Assembly: GCA_009911365.1 (NCBI GenBank)
Contig: QXXF01000023.1
Span: 1-64,000 of the forward strand
Reading direction: 5' to 3'
DNA from: Clostridiales bacterium
GTDB taxonomy: Bacteria > Bacillota > Clostridia > Peptostreptococcales > Anaerovoracaceae
DNA length: 64,000 nt
A program made the position numbers and the translations under genes. The notes beneath the pieces are model-generated. The model was not told the origin of the DNA and did no database searches. It saw nothing but the letters and a program-made list of their open reading frames with translations. This document shows positions 38,425 through 47,216 of this stretch, one piece after another (the stretch's first letter is position 1; the number at the start of each line of letters is the position of its first letter).

Positions 38425-40125
38425 TCAATTTCCCTGGATCAGCACGGTGCTGCCTTCAAAAGCGAATCCGTATTCGCGGATCTTTTCCGAGGCGATGCCT
38501 TTGGCTTCCAGAGCGGCGGCGTAGTGCTTTTCCTGGATCTGGGCGAGGGCCGCCTGGGCCGTTTCTTCCAGGGCTTTTTCGTCTTCCGGGTCATGGACTT
38601 TGAATTCCAGGATCATTGCGTCGTCTTCAGCCTTCAAAGGCTCCAGCATCACGTCATACCTGCCGAAGCCGCTCTCCCTGTTGGAAGTCAGGGCGTACCT
38701 GCCGGAAAGTTCCACCATCAGACCCAAGACGAAGCCATGGTAGAACTTTTCAGGTTCAGACTTTGAAGTTTTTTTTCCCGTGTCAAAATAGCTGAAAGTT
38801 GCCAAAGCAACATCGTTCATGTATTTGTTCATGGCTTTCAGGTCACCGGAAAGGAGCGCCTGGATGAAGTCGTTGTAATTGGCGGAACTTTTGTTGAACC
38901 ATGCCCGCACCATGGAGCGGAACATGCGCCGGGTTTCCTGATTGGTGAGGGCCAATTCGTAGAGGGGTTCGTCCAAATCGTCTTCGCCTTCGGGATAGTC
39001 CCTGCGACTGACGACTTTCAAATAACCGCTGGCCAACAGCAGGCTCCAGATGGCGGATTCGTCCCCATCCAGCTCGCCGTACACGATTTGTTCGTCCAGG
39101 GCCGTGGCGATGGTCCCGCCCTCCAGCAGCCGCTGGAATCGCAGCTTCACGTTTTTGTTCCCTTCCCGGATCAATTTTCCCGCCAGACTGTTGGAACTGG
39201 AATTGGCCCAATAAGCACCGGTCTTCTTTTTGTCCAAGAAGTGAATAATGGACCAAGGATTGTAGATGTCGGTTTTGTCCCCGAAGGTGAAGCCGTCGTA
39301 CCAAGCCTTCACTTCGTTCTTCCTGTCCGGCACGCCTTGTTCGTCCAGGGCCGCGAAAACTTCTTCCTCCGTGAAGCCAAAGCAATCGGCGTATTTGTTG
39401 GACGTGGTGGTCACCACCTCCAAATTGTTCAGATCGGAGAAAATGGACTCTCTGCTGACCCTAGTGATGCCGGTCATGACGGCCCGTTCCAGGTAGGGGT
39501 TGGTCTTGAAGGTGAAATTAAAGAGCCCCCTGGTGAAGGCCACCATGTCGTCCCAATAGCCGCAGGCGAAGGCCTCTTGCATGGGGGTGTCGTACTCGTC
39601 CAGCAGAATGATGACTTTCTTTTTATGATAACGAGATAGATAGTCGGACAAGGCTCGTAAAGAAACTGCGGCCTGACTGTCCTCCATGTTCACGGAGACA
39701 CTTTGATACTCTTCTCGCTCGCTTTCATTGAGCAGGCCGCTTTCTAGCAAAAAATCGAAACGGTTGTAGGTTTCTTTGATCATCCTGCAAATGGACTTCC
39801 TGGCCTGGGAAAAAGAACGCTCCTTCACGCCGGCGAAGGTGAGAAAGATCACTGGATACGTCCCTTGCAGCCTCCGGTAAGATTCGTCTTTCCAAATGGA
39901 GAGGCCCTCGAAGAGGTCGCTTCTTCCCGCGTGGTCCGTGGAAAAGAACTTTTCCAGCATGCTCATATTTAGAGTCTTCCCAAACCGCCTGGGCCGGGTG
40001 ATCAGTGTCACACTGTCGCCGCCATCCCACCATTCCTTGATGAAATGTGTTTTATCAATGTAAAAATATCCGTTCGTCCGAAGCACCTCGAAATCCTGGT
40101 GTCCGATCCCCACTGTTCTTGCCAT
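38425..40125 (-). CDS. AAA-ATPase-like / PD-(D/E)XK nuclease-like protein (paralog 2)
   Basis: The 566-residue protein has Walker A-like ITRPRRFGKTLNMSMLEKFF (near 41-60), Walker B IILLDEYDTPM, the sensor-like GITRVSRESIFSDLNNL and [19 protein letters not shown]. It ends with a nuclease core [15 protein letters not shown] ... MILEFKV (D...ExK). ATG 40125 (MARTVGIGHQDF) has GGGAGG upstream; the open frame extends to 40167. Protein and DNA are closely similar to the copies at 41699 and 52378, and all three are visibly more GC-rich in codon choice than their neighbours. Recent duplication and spread is inferred. The function is unknown. Confidence 0.87.
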   Translation of the reverse strand: MARTVGIGHQDFEVLRTNGYFYIDKTHFIKEWWDGGDSVTLITRPRRFGKTLNMSMLEKFFSTDHAGRSDLFEGLSIWKDESYRRLQGTYPVIFLTFAGVKERSFSQARKSICRMIKETYNRFDFLLESGLLNESEREEYQSVSVNMEDSQAAVSLRALSDYLSRYHKKKVIILLDEYDTPMQEAFACGYWDDMVAFTRGLFNFTFKTNPYLERAVMTGITRVSRESIFSDLNNLEVVTTTSNKYADCFGFTEEEVFAALDEQGVPDRKNEVKAWYDGFTFGDKTDIYNPWSIIHFLDKKKTGAYWANSSSNSLAGKLIREGNKNVKLRFQRLLEGGTIATALDEQIVYGELDGDESAIWSLLLASGYLKVVSRRDYPEGEDDLDEPLYELALTNQETRRMFRSMVRAWFNKSSANYNDFIQALLSGDLKAMNKYMNDVALATFSYFDTGKKTSKSEPEKFYHGFVLGLMVELSGRYALTSNRESGFGRYDVMLEPLKAEDDAMILEFKVHDPEDEKALEETAQAALAQIQEKHYAAALEAKGIASEKIREYGFAFEGSTVLIQGN

Positions 40126-40281
40126 GATGTTCCTCCCTGTTTTATCCCTTTTCATTGATTTTACCATAGATGGAACACACTTTGGTAAATAAAAATTTTT
40201 TTCATGTTCTTGTAACCTTTTGCCTTTTCAAAACGTGTTATGATTGAAAGGCCTTTTAAGAGAAGAATGCGAGGATCATTC

Positions 40282-41388
40282 ATGAAAATACCGGTAGACC
40301 AGTTGATCGGCAGGTACAAGGACAATTTATTCGCAATCGCCTTTAATATATGCAAAAGCGAAGCAGATGCGGATGACGTGGTCCAGGAAACGTTCCTGCA
40401 GTATCATTTAACGGAAAAGCAATTCAATGACGAGCAGCATATCCGGGCGTGGCTCATTAGAGTCGCAGTTAATCGGGGGAAAGACATCAACCGCTCTTTC
40501 TGGAGAAGGAAAAGCGTTCCTCTGGAAGAATACATGGAGACATTGGCTTTTGAAACGCCAGAATCCGAAAACTTGTTTGAACAGGTCATGAAGCTGCCTG
40601 AAAAGTATCGGCTTGTCATCCATTTATTTTATTACGAGGACTATTCCATCCGGGAAATCGCCGGAATCCTTGGGGTAACGGAAAACAACGTCAAGGTGGG
40701 CTCACGCGGGGACGGAGGCTGCTCAAGAACGCGATCAAGGAGGGATGGAACAATGACGAATAAACAAATGTCCAACAAAGAAAGGTACAAACAGGCATTC
40801 TCAGTGCTTCATGCTTCCTGTGATATTTCTTTGGAGGTAGAAAAGATGGAAAGAAAAACAGAAAGAAGTAAGAAAGTTTTTAGAATGAGACCAGTTGCCG
40901 CGGCGTGTATTTGCGTATGCCTGTTGTTAGGGAGCATGGGCACGGCCTATGCGGCTGATCTAGGCGGGATCCGAGAAAAAGTCAACACATGGATCCACGG
41001 AGAACGAGTGGACGTGGATGTGATAGAAAATGGAGATGGAGGCTATAACTTTTCTTATAAAGATGGTGACAATGAGAAATCATTTGGCGGCGGTGGTGTC
41101 AGCATTGATGAGAATGGGAACGAAAGCGCCTTGTCCGCTGAGGAAGTCCTTGATGAAGCAGGTTGTGAGGCAGCCACGGAAAAGGACGGAACAGTTTGGC
41201 TCTATTACCAGAAGCATAAAGTGAACATCACGGAACTCGTAAAGGGAGACCAGACCTGCAAAGTAGCGATCATCGACAATAACAAACCAGTGTATTTTGA
41301 CATTAAGTCCAATGGAAGTATTGGGTACGAAATGAGCAGATCCAGTGAACCGACAGGAAGCAAGGATGCCTATAGGGTAGTGGATTAA
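40282..41388 (+). CDS. ECF sigma factor joined by frameshift to a membrane-anchored partner protein
   Basis: The first part (about 1-140) is an extracytoplasmic-function sigma factor: region 2 has ADADDVVQETFLQYH, region 4 has YSIREIAGILGVTENNVKV. Near 40699 a one-base loss shifts the frame. In the other frame the normal sigma end (RLLKNAIKEGWNNDE, then TAA) can still be read, overlapping the ATG (40753) of a second gene. That gene encodes a 212-residue protein with one transmembrane helix (VAAACICVCLLLGSMGTAYA) and an extracytoplasmic domain, as expected for an anti-sigma or its co-regulator. As written the two make one 368-residue chain. Either the sigma factor is inactivated, or a sequencing indel hides two overlapping genes. 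The ATG at 40282 has GAGG eight bases upstream. Confidence 0.7.
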   Translation: MKIPVDQLIGRYKDNLFAIAFNICKSEADADDVVQETFLQYHLTEKQFNDEQHIRAWLIRVAVNRGKDINRSFWRRKSVPLEEYMETLAFETPESENLFEQVMKLPEKYRLVIHLFYYEDYSIREIAGILGVTENNVKVGSRGDGGCSRTRSRRDGTMTNKQMSNKERYKQAFSVLHASCDISLEVEKMERKTERSKKVFRMRPVAAACICVCLLLGSMGTAYAADLGGIREKVNTWIHGERVDVDVIENGDGGYNFSYKDGDNEKSFGGGGVSIDENGNESALSAEEVLDEAGCEAATEKDGTVWLYYQKHKVNITELVKGDQTCKVAIIDNNKPVYFDIKSNGSIGYEMSRSSEPTGSKDAYRVVD

Positions 41389-41436
41389 ACGGGGGATCAA
41401 GACAATAAATTCTTTGTGAAGCATAGAGGGAATTTG

Positions 41437-41473
41437 GAGCCCGAAGCTGGTAGGATTGACCGGCTCCGGGCTC
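41437..41473 (+). other. GC-rich hairpin after the sigma/partner gene
   Basis: GAGCCCG pairs with CGGGCTC over a 23-base interval containing a further partial AGC/GCT pairing. No T-run follows, so it is not a typical terminator. The rest of 41389-41628 holds only a weak resemblance to the dispersed repeats near 41550-41590. Confidence 0.4.
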
Positions 41474-41628
41474 TGCCCTTGCTCTGTTGAGAAGCGCGAG
41501 AAACGCCAGCGCCCCTTGTTAATAAAATAAAGTGTGTAAGTTGTTCATAATTTCTATCGGTGGTCACAGGTGGCTGCCGATATTTTGATTTCGTAAGAAA
41601 CATTATCCTTGGTTTTTATAAATATATC

Positions 41629-41657
41629 TTGTCATTGCGCACATAAATGTATATAAT
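41629..41657 (+). promoter_or_regulatory. Promoter of AAA-ATPase-like paralog 3
   Basis: TTGTCA (41629-41634), a 17-base spacer, TATAAT (41652-41657). The leader is about 35 bases. Confidence 0.7.
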
Positions 41658-41698
41658 TTACATTAAACGAAAAAGGGATGAAATCAGGGAGGTTAACC

Positions 41699-43387
41699 AT
41701 GGCAAGGACAGTAGGGATCGGATACCAGGATTTTGAAACCATACGGGAGGAACAGCTTTTTTATGTGGACAAAACGGACTTCATACGGCAGTGGTGGGAA
41801 GCGAAAGATCAAGTGACGCTGATCACCCGGCCCAGGCGGTTTGGAAAGACCTTGAACATGAGCATGCTGGAAAAATTCTTTTCCACGGATCATGCGGAAA
41901 AGGGCGAACTCTTCGAGGGTCTTTCCATTTGGGAGGATGAAACTTACCGGCGACTGCAGGGGACGTATCCGGTAATCAGCCTTTCCTTTGCGGGCGTCAA
42001 GGAAGGGGACTACGGAAAGGCCAGGAGGAAGATATGCGAAATCATTGCCAACCAATATGCGAAGCGGGAATTTTTACTGGAAGGAAACCTCTTAGCGCAG
42101 CAGGAAAAGGAAGCGTTCCACAGAAAGACCATTCACATGGATGACGTGGATGCGTCATTGGCTTTGCACCAGCTGTCGGACTATTTATCCCGCTATCACA
42201 AAAAGAAAACCATCATCTTGCTGGACGAATACGACACGCCCATGCAAGAGGCTTACGTGCACGGCTATTGGGACAAATTAGTAGCGTTCACTAGAAGCCT
42301 GTTTAATTGTGCGTTCAAGACCAACCCTTACTTGGAACGGGCCGTCATGACCGGCATCACCAGAGTCAGTAGGGAATCCATCTTTTCCGACTTGAACAAT
42401 TTGAAAGTGGTGACCACCACCTCGAATCGATACGCCGATTGCTTCGGCTTCACGGAGGAGGAAGTCTTCGCCGCCTTGGACGAACAAGGCATGTCCGATA
42501 AAAGAAAGGAAGTGAAGGCTTGGTACGACGGCTTCACCTTTGGTGACAAGACGGACATCTACAACCCTTGGTCCATCATCAACTATTTAGACACGGGAAA
42601 AATAGGGACTTATTGGGCCAATTCCAGTTCTAACGGCCTGGTGGGAAAGCTGATTCGCGAAGGAAACAAAAACGTGAAGCAAGAATTCGAGAGGCTTTTG
42701 TGCGGGGAGACTTTGAAGGTGGAAATCGATGAGCAAATCGTCTACGGGGAGTTGGCCGCCCGGCGGGATTCAGTCTGGAGTCTGCTGCTGGCCAGCGGGT
42801 ATTTGAAGGTGGTGGGCGTGGACTTCCTTGAACAGACGGGACGCTGGCTGCATTCCCTGGCCTTGACCAACCGAGAGGTGCGTCTCATGTTCCAGCGGAT
42901 GATCCAGAGCTGGTTCGTGGATTCGGAAGCCAATTACAACGACTTCATCCAGGCTCTTCTTTCCGGCGACTTGGAAGCCATGAACGAATACATGAACGAC
43001 GTGGCCCTGGCCACCTTCAGCTATTTTGACATGGGGAAGAAGCCTTCAAAATCCGAACCTGAACGCTTTTACCATGGCTTCGTGCTGGGTCTGATGGTGG
43101 AACTTTCCGGCAGATACGCCCTGACTTCCAACAGGGAGAGCGGGTTTGGCAGATATGACGTGGTGTTGGAGCCGCTGAATCGAGAAGATGATGCGATGAT
43201 CCTGGAATTCAAGGTCTTTCAACCTAGAAAGGAAAAGGATCTGGAGGAAACGGCCCGGGCGGCCCTTGACCAGATCCAGGAAAAGCGATACGCCGCCGCT
43301 TTGGAGGCCAAGGGAATCGCCCCGGAAAAGATCCTCAAATACGGATTCGCCTTTGAGGGGAGCACCGTACTGATTCAAGGCAATTAA
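41699..43387 (+). CDS. AAA-ATPase-like / PD-(D/E)XK nuclease-like protein (paralog 3)
   Basis: The 562-residue protein is closely similar to paralogs 2 and 4. It has Walker A-like TRPRRFGKTLNMSM, Walker B IILLDEYDTPM, TGITRVSRESIFSDLNNL, and a nuclease core GFGRYDVVLEPL ... MILEFKV. ATG 41699 has GGGAGG nine bases upstream and a good promoter in front. The three related copies share long identical stretches at the protein level, but the region near 320-410 (after EFERLLCGET) differs, hinting at domain-level variation. GC-rich codon choice contrasts with the flanking genes. The function is unknown. Most copies stand alone, which argues against a fixed partner. Confidence 0.87.
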   Translation: MARTVGIGYQDFETIREEQLFYVDKTDFIRQWWEAKDQVTLITRPRRFGKTLNMSMLEKFFSTDHAEKGELFEGLSIWEDETYRRLQGTYPVISLSFAGVKEGDYGKARRKICEIIANQYAKREFLLEGNLLAQQEKEAFHRKTIHMDDVDASLALHQLSDYLSRYHKKKTIILLDEYDTPMQEAYVHGYWDKLVAFTRSLFNCAFKTNPYLERAVMTGITRVSRESIFSDLNNLKVVTTTSNRYADCFGFTEEEVFAALDEQGMSDKRKEVKAWYDGFTFGDKTDIYNPWSIINYLDTGKIGTYWANSSSNGLVGKLIREGNKNVKQEFERLLCGETLKVEIDEQIVYGELAARRDSVWSLLLASGYLKVVGVDFLEQTGRWLHSLALTNREVRLMFQRMIQSWFVDSEANYNDFIQALLSGDLEAMNEYMNDVALATFSYFDMGKKPSKSEPERFYHGFVLGLMVELSGRYALTSNRESGFGRYDVVLEPLNREDDAMILEFKVFQPRKEKDLEETARAALDQIQEKRYAAALEAKGIAPEKILKYGFAFEGSTVLIQGN

Positions 43388-43496
43388 AGGTTTGATCGTA
43401 GAAAAGCGATAACAGTAACCGATATTTCCAGAATAATAAAAAACGTAGAATTATACGCGCAAATGCATATAATTGAATGAAAGGACTTGGAAAACA

Positions 43497-43988
43497 ATGA
43501 AAATTCGCTATATCAAGCTTACAGATGATAAAATGGCAATTAGCAAAATCTACGAAGAAAGCTGGAAATCCGCATATAAGGGAATCATACCGCAGGATTA
43601 CCTTGACTCCATCCCAGAGGGGCGCTGGGCAACTGGATTAGAAAATCCAAACTGGAATACACTGGTCTGCATAGAAGATGGAAAAATAGTGGGGACAAGC
43701 AGCTTCTGCGAATCCCGTTTCGAGCAATACGATGGATGGGGAGAGATCATTTCAATTTATTTATTGCCGGAATATATGGGAAGAGGTTTTGGAAAAGCTC
43801 TTTTAGAACTAGCCATTGCTGAATTGAAAAAACTAGGCTATTATGATATTTTTCTATGGGTCCTTGAACAAAATTGGAAAGCGAGGCATTTTTATGAAAA
43901 CGCTGGGTTTTCAATGACAGATGACTTTTTAGACGATAACATCGGTGGAAAAGACTTGCGGGAAGTGAGATATATTTACAAGCAATGA
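43497..43988 (+). CDS. GNAT-family N-acetyltransferase
   Basis: The 163-residue protein has the GNAT acetyl-CoA-binding motif LPEYMGRGFGKALLELAI (R/Q-x-x-G-x-G, near 92-109) and WVLEQNWKARHFYENAGF. Both are typical of the RimI/YjcF-like group that often opens with a short beta strand (IRYIKLTDD). ATG 43497 has AAAGGA upstream and lies after a TATAAT at 43468-43473, which excludes the earlier in-frame start at 43473. The substrate is unknown. It stands alone. Confidence 0.87.
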   Translation: MKIRYIKLTDDKMAISKIYEESWKSAYKGIIPQDYLDSIPEGRWATGLENPNWNTLVCIEDGKIVGTSSFCESRFEQYDGWGEIISIYLLPEYMGRGFGKALLELAIAELKKLGYYDIFLWVLEQNWKARHFYENAGFSMTDDFLDDNIGGKDLREVRYIYKQ

Positions 43989-44006
43989 AAAGGAGCAAAG
44001 GCTAGA

Positions 44007-44082
44007 ATGGGTATTTATGTGAATCCTGAAAATCTATCATTTAAAGAAAAGAAACTGTTTTCCACTTTGAAAGTATTATAAA
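44007..44082 (+). pseudogene. N-terminal relic of a type-2 AAA-ATPase-like gene
   Basis: The short frame MGIYVNPENLSFKEKK, with its own AAGGAG, matches the first residues of the protein at 48863-47217 (MGIYVNPGNQSFKQA) and then stops. It is the 5' stub of a deleted paralog. The rest of the 43989-44187 gap holds nothing else I recognise. Confidence 0.65.
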
Positions 44083-44187
44083 AAAATACGGATATTTCTA
44101 ATAACGAGCAGGCTGCGGAATCAAAATGGATTTCACAAGATAAGCACCAGTTGTTAAGAAATATTATCCATCAATCCGTCTCGACAC

Positions 44188-45504
44188 TTACAAGACTTTC
44201 TTCCTTTTGATAAAAATATAAAGCACGATTCCAATCAAAGCGACAACGCATTCAGTCATTGGATAAGCGCACCACACGCCGGTCATTTCCAAAAGCGCGG
44301 AAAGCAGGAACGCCATTGGCACGAGGATGAAGAATCCTCTTGAAAGCGAAATAACCTGTGCGGGACGTGGACGTTCCGTTGACGTAAAATAAATCGCCAT
44401 CACAATATTGAATCCAATGAATGGACAGGCGAGGAAATACAGTCTCATTCCTTCTACTGCGAAGTTTTGCAGCGTTTCATTGTTTTCACTGTTAAAAATA
44501 GACGCAAGCTGCGAAGCGTCAAAGAATATGATTCCATAAATCACGGCAGACATAAGCAGTGCCGTGACCATAGCGTATTTTAGGATCGCTTTCACATTTT
44601 CCGTATTTCCTGCTCCATGATTTAGGCTGATAATGGGCTGGATCCCTTGCGACAACCCTGTGTACATGGCAACCACCACAAGAGAAATCACGGTAATCAC
44701 ACTAAAGGCCGCCACGCCAATATTTCCCGCCAAACCAAGGATAATGAAATTGAACAAAAACATGACAATGCCCGAAGTGATTTCCGTGACAAGGGGCGGC
44801 ACGCCGCTGGACGCGATTTCCAGAGCTCGCTTGATTCTTGGCAGAGATTTCACAAAATGAAATTTATTCTTTCGCCTGATCAAATAAGGCGACAAGACAA
44901 GGATGCTGATAATCGGAGCCATACCAGTAGCGAGGATCGCGCCCAATATGCCCATGCCCAGCGGAAAAATAAAGATATAGTCAAGGACGATATTAGAAAA
45001 ACTTCCTGTGATCATGGCTGCCATGGAAAGCGAAGGGTTGCCGTCATTTCTCACAAAACATTGCAGCAGGTTATTCGTCAGAAAAGCAGGAGCAAACAGA
45101 AGCATGACTTTCAAGTATGTATTTGTCATGGAAAACACTGTGGCGTCGGCTCCTAGAATTTTCACAATCGTTTCAGACAACAGCAAGCCAAGACAGACAT
45201 ACAGGGCAGCGAAAAAAATGACAATATAAACGGCATTTGTAAAAATATGATTCGCGTTCGCGCTTTCCCTGCGGCTCTTTAAGATCGAATACCTGGTTCC
45301 ACCGCCCATGCCGATCATCAGTCCAGTCCCATTGATCAGACAGAACATAGGGAAAGCAAGGTTAAGAGCAGCCAAACCATTTGCGCCTAAACTGGCAGAT
45401 ATGAAAAAAGTGTCCGTCAATGTATAGCACGAGTAGGCCATCTGTCCTAAAACGTTCAGGGAAACATACTTCAAAAAATCTTTAAAAACATTGTCACGGT
45501 TCAT
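44188..45504 (-). CDS. MATE-family multidrug/Na+ efflux transporter
   Basis: The 438-residue protein has twelve hydrophobic helices in the MATE arrangement. The N-terminal SLNVLGQMAYSCYTLTDTFFIS segment and the QGIQPIISLNHGAGN motif (near 285-299) mark the two halves. Such proteins exchange drugs or metabolites for Na+ or H+. The gene has a 120-base leader with a strong terminator hairpin, described separately, suggesting induced read-through. A GAGAG-type site precedes the ATG. Confidence 0.92.
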   Translation of the reverse strand: MNRDNVFKDFLKYVSLNVLGQMAYSCYTLTDTFFISASLGANGLAALNLAFPMFCLINGTGLMIGMGGGTRYSILKSRRESANANHIFTNAVYIVIFFAALYVCLGLLLSETIVKILGADATVFSMTNTYLKVMLLFAPAFLTNNLLQCFVRNDGNPSLSMAAMITGSFSNIVLDYIFIFPLGMGILGAILATGMAPIISILVLSPYLIRRKNKFHFVKSLPRIKRALEIASSGVPPLVTEITSGIVMFLFNFIILGLAGNIGVAAFSVITVISLVVVAMYTGLSQGIQPIISLNHGAGNTENVKAILKYAMVTALLMSAVIYGIIFFDASQLASIFNSENNETLQNFAVEGMRLYFLACPFIGFNIVMAIYFTSTERPRPAQVISLSRGFFILVPMAFLLSALLEMTGVWCAYPMTECVVALIGIVLYIFIKRKKVL

Positions 45505-45583
45505 ATGCTCTCTCTTTCCTTTTAACTAGAACTCTGCCAAAATTTGAAATGGCAGCTCTAAATACTGTTTCATCGCTTAACAC

Positions 45584-45623
45584 GAAAAAACTCCCATATA
45601 CAAATAGCCTTTGTATATGGGAG
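45584..45623 (-). terminator. Leader terminator (attenuator) of the MATE gene
   Basis: A perfect 14-base stem, CTCCCATATACAAA / TTTGTATATGGGAG (45591-45604, 45610-45623), is followed on the minus strand by six T. It sits between the MATE promoter and the MATE ATG, so default transcription should stop about 50 bases from the start. Confidence 0.8.
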
Positions 45624-45642
45624 CGTCTCAAACCACGTTTCC

Positions 45643-45670
45643 ATCATAGCATAAATCAGGAGAAAGTCAA
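45643..45670 (-). promoter_or_regulatory. Promoter of the MATE leader
   Basis: On the minus strand TTGACT (45670-45665), a 16-base spacer, TATGAT (45648-45643), with a start near 45636. Confidence 0.65.
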
Positions 45671-45698
45671 GATAGCAGAAAAATTTGTGCCTCTTAAA

Positions 45699-45727
45699 TT
45701 GATTTTGCGTTGCGAATGACATATACT
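45699..45727 (+). promoter_or_regulatory. Promoter of the TfoX-like gene
   Basis: TTGATT (45699-45704), a 17-base spacer, TATACT (45722-45727). It is divergent from the MATE promoter. Confidence 0.65.
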
Positions 45728-45780
45728 AAGGGCATAATAAAAGATGCCAGGTAGATGGGACTAAATACGGAGGAGAAAAA

Positions 45781-46029
45781 ATGGCTGCGGTCACTTCTTT
45801 AGGACTTGGAAAAACAATGGAAAGAAAGCTTCATTCAGTCGGCATCCATTCGGCTGAGGAATTAGTGGAAATCGGGAGTAAACAAGCGGTTTTCCAGGTC
45901 AAAGAACAATATCCAAATACTTGCGTCGTCATTCTCTATCATTTGGAAGCCGCTATTTGCGGCGTTGAAATCAAGCAGCTGGACAATATTCGCAAATCAG
46001 AGCTGAAAACTTATTTCAAGCAATTATGA
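45781..46029 (+). CDS. TfoX C-terminal domain protein
   Basis: The 82-residue protein matches the stand-alone TfoX_C domain: SLGLGKTMERKLHSVGIHSAEELVEIGS (near 6-33) forms a helix-hairpin-helix-like pair, followed by CVVILYHLEAAICGV. Full TfoX proteins regulate competence in proteobacteria. The function of the short Firmicute versions is unknown. CGGAGGAG precedes the ATG. Confidence 0.82.
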   Translation: MAAVTSLGLGKTMERKLHSVGIHSAEELVEIGSKQAVFQVKEQYPNTCVVILYHLEAAICGVEIKQLDNIRKSELKTYFKQL

Positions 46030-46062
46030 GTTTTGGGCTATCAAACAGCTGAGAGGTGCCTT

Positions 46063-46662
46063 ATGGGAATATATTTAAATCCCCAAAACGAAACCGTCCT
46101 TGCTGCGGTATTAGAACGAATTTACGTAAAGACAGGAAAGAAGTTCATCTTTCTAATTGATGAGTGGGATTGTATGATGCGTGAGCGTCAAGAGTCAGAG
46201 GATCTTCAGAGACAGTATCTTGATTTTCTGAGAGATCTCTTAAAAGATCAGCCTTATGTAGCTCTTGCTTATATGACTGGTATTCTTCCGGTGAAGAAAT
46301 ACGGACAGCATTCGGCACTCAACATGTTCTGGGAATATTCCATGATGGATCAGGATTTTTTTGAAGAATATACCGGCTTTACGGAAACAGAAGTAAAGGA
46401 ATTGTGCGATTGCTATGATATGGATTTTGATGGGCTTCGTGCGGATATGATACAGATGTTAGTTGGAGCGCATATCAAAGTCAGCACTTACAGCTTTCAA
46501 AACGATATGTGTAATTTTAGGACAAAGGATGATGTTTTGACGTTGTTGATTCATTTGGGATACCTTACTTATGATTCTGTTAGGGAAGAAGCCTTCATCC
46601 CTAACAGGGAGATTGCCAGAGAATTTGAAACTTCCATGAGCGTGGGCGGTTGGTTGGTGTGA
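46063..46662 (+). pseudogene. Type-2 AAA-ATPase-like gene, internally deleted
   Basis: The frame starts MGIYLNPQNET like the protein at 48863-47217. It then jumps to its Walker B region (KKFIFLIDEWDCMM), runs to GFTETEVKELCDCY, skips the following roughly 60 residues, and ends with the TYSFQNDMCNFRTKDDVLTLLIHLGYLTYD region before stopping at VGGWLV. The Walker A segment and the whole C-terminal nuclease domain are missing. It is a doubly deleted paralog without expected activity. It lies head to tail behind the TfoX-like gene. Confidence 0.8.
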
Positions 46663-46759
46663 ATTACGATAAAAACAATAGAAACAAGCCTCATAGCTAC
46701 TCGATAGAACGAGTAACATGCGACATTAAATAAAAGGGCCATTTTGCCTATCCTGAAAA

Positions 46760-47188
46760 TCAGAGAGTATAGGCATTTTTGTCACGTTCAAAGGATAGAT
46801 ACCTGCTCCCCTGAAAAGATAGTTTCCCTGTGTCCCCCTCGGCTAACATGCCGTATTCTGAACTTTTAACGGAAAATTCTATTCTGTCGCCGCTGTCAAC
46901 TTGAAACGTCACATAATAGCTGGTATAAGAAGCGGTGGCATGTCCATGCCCGCTGGTCATCAGATCGCTGTCATTTGCGTAACTGTGGCGGGAGACTTGC
47001 GTTCTTTTTGATACGATTTTCGCAGGCACGGTTAGGCGCGGGGAATTGTTGTTTTTGTTCCAGGTGCTGATTTTCCTTACTAAGATTACCACGAAGACCC
47101 CGGCAACAAGTGCCAATACAATAAAAAACATGATTCCAAATCCACCAAATCCCGTACCAGATTCATCATAGACAAAGTCCATTTTCAT
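46760..47188 (-). CDS. DUF2500-type membrane protein
   Basis: The 142-residue protein has one transmembrane helix (IMFFIVLALVAGVFVVILV, near 19-37) and a C-terminal beta-rich domain. That domain has the DUF2500 pattern: VPAKIVSKRTQV, YYVTFQVDSGDRIEFSV, YGMLAEGDTGKLSFQGSRYLSFER. The function is unknown. AGGAATG-like bases precede the ATG. It lies 28 bases after the end of a type-2 AAA-ATPase-like gene on the same strand. Confidence 0.82.
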   Translation of the reverse strand: MKMDFVYDESGTGFGGFGIMFFIVLALVAGVFVVILVRKISTWNKNNNSPRLTVPAKIVSKRTQVSRHSYANDSDLMTSGHGHATASYTSYYVTFQVDSGDRIEFSVKSSEYGMLAEGDTGKLSFQGSRYLSFERDKNAYTL

Positions 47189-47216
47189 TCCTCCATAACA
47201 GTTGATTTCGTTTTGC

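Noticed and set aside
39088-39639. Long frames opposite the AAA-ATPase genes (also near 38843-39385 minus frame 2 and 53523-54026)
   Set aside because: They are alternative-frame shadows of GC-rich genes with Gly/Arg/His-rich compositions, and they recur only because the sense genes are paralogs.
45584-45636. A leader peptide starting at the ATG within the MATE -10 element
   Set aside because: That ATG lies at or before the predicted transcription start, so it would not be in the mRNA.
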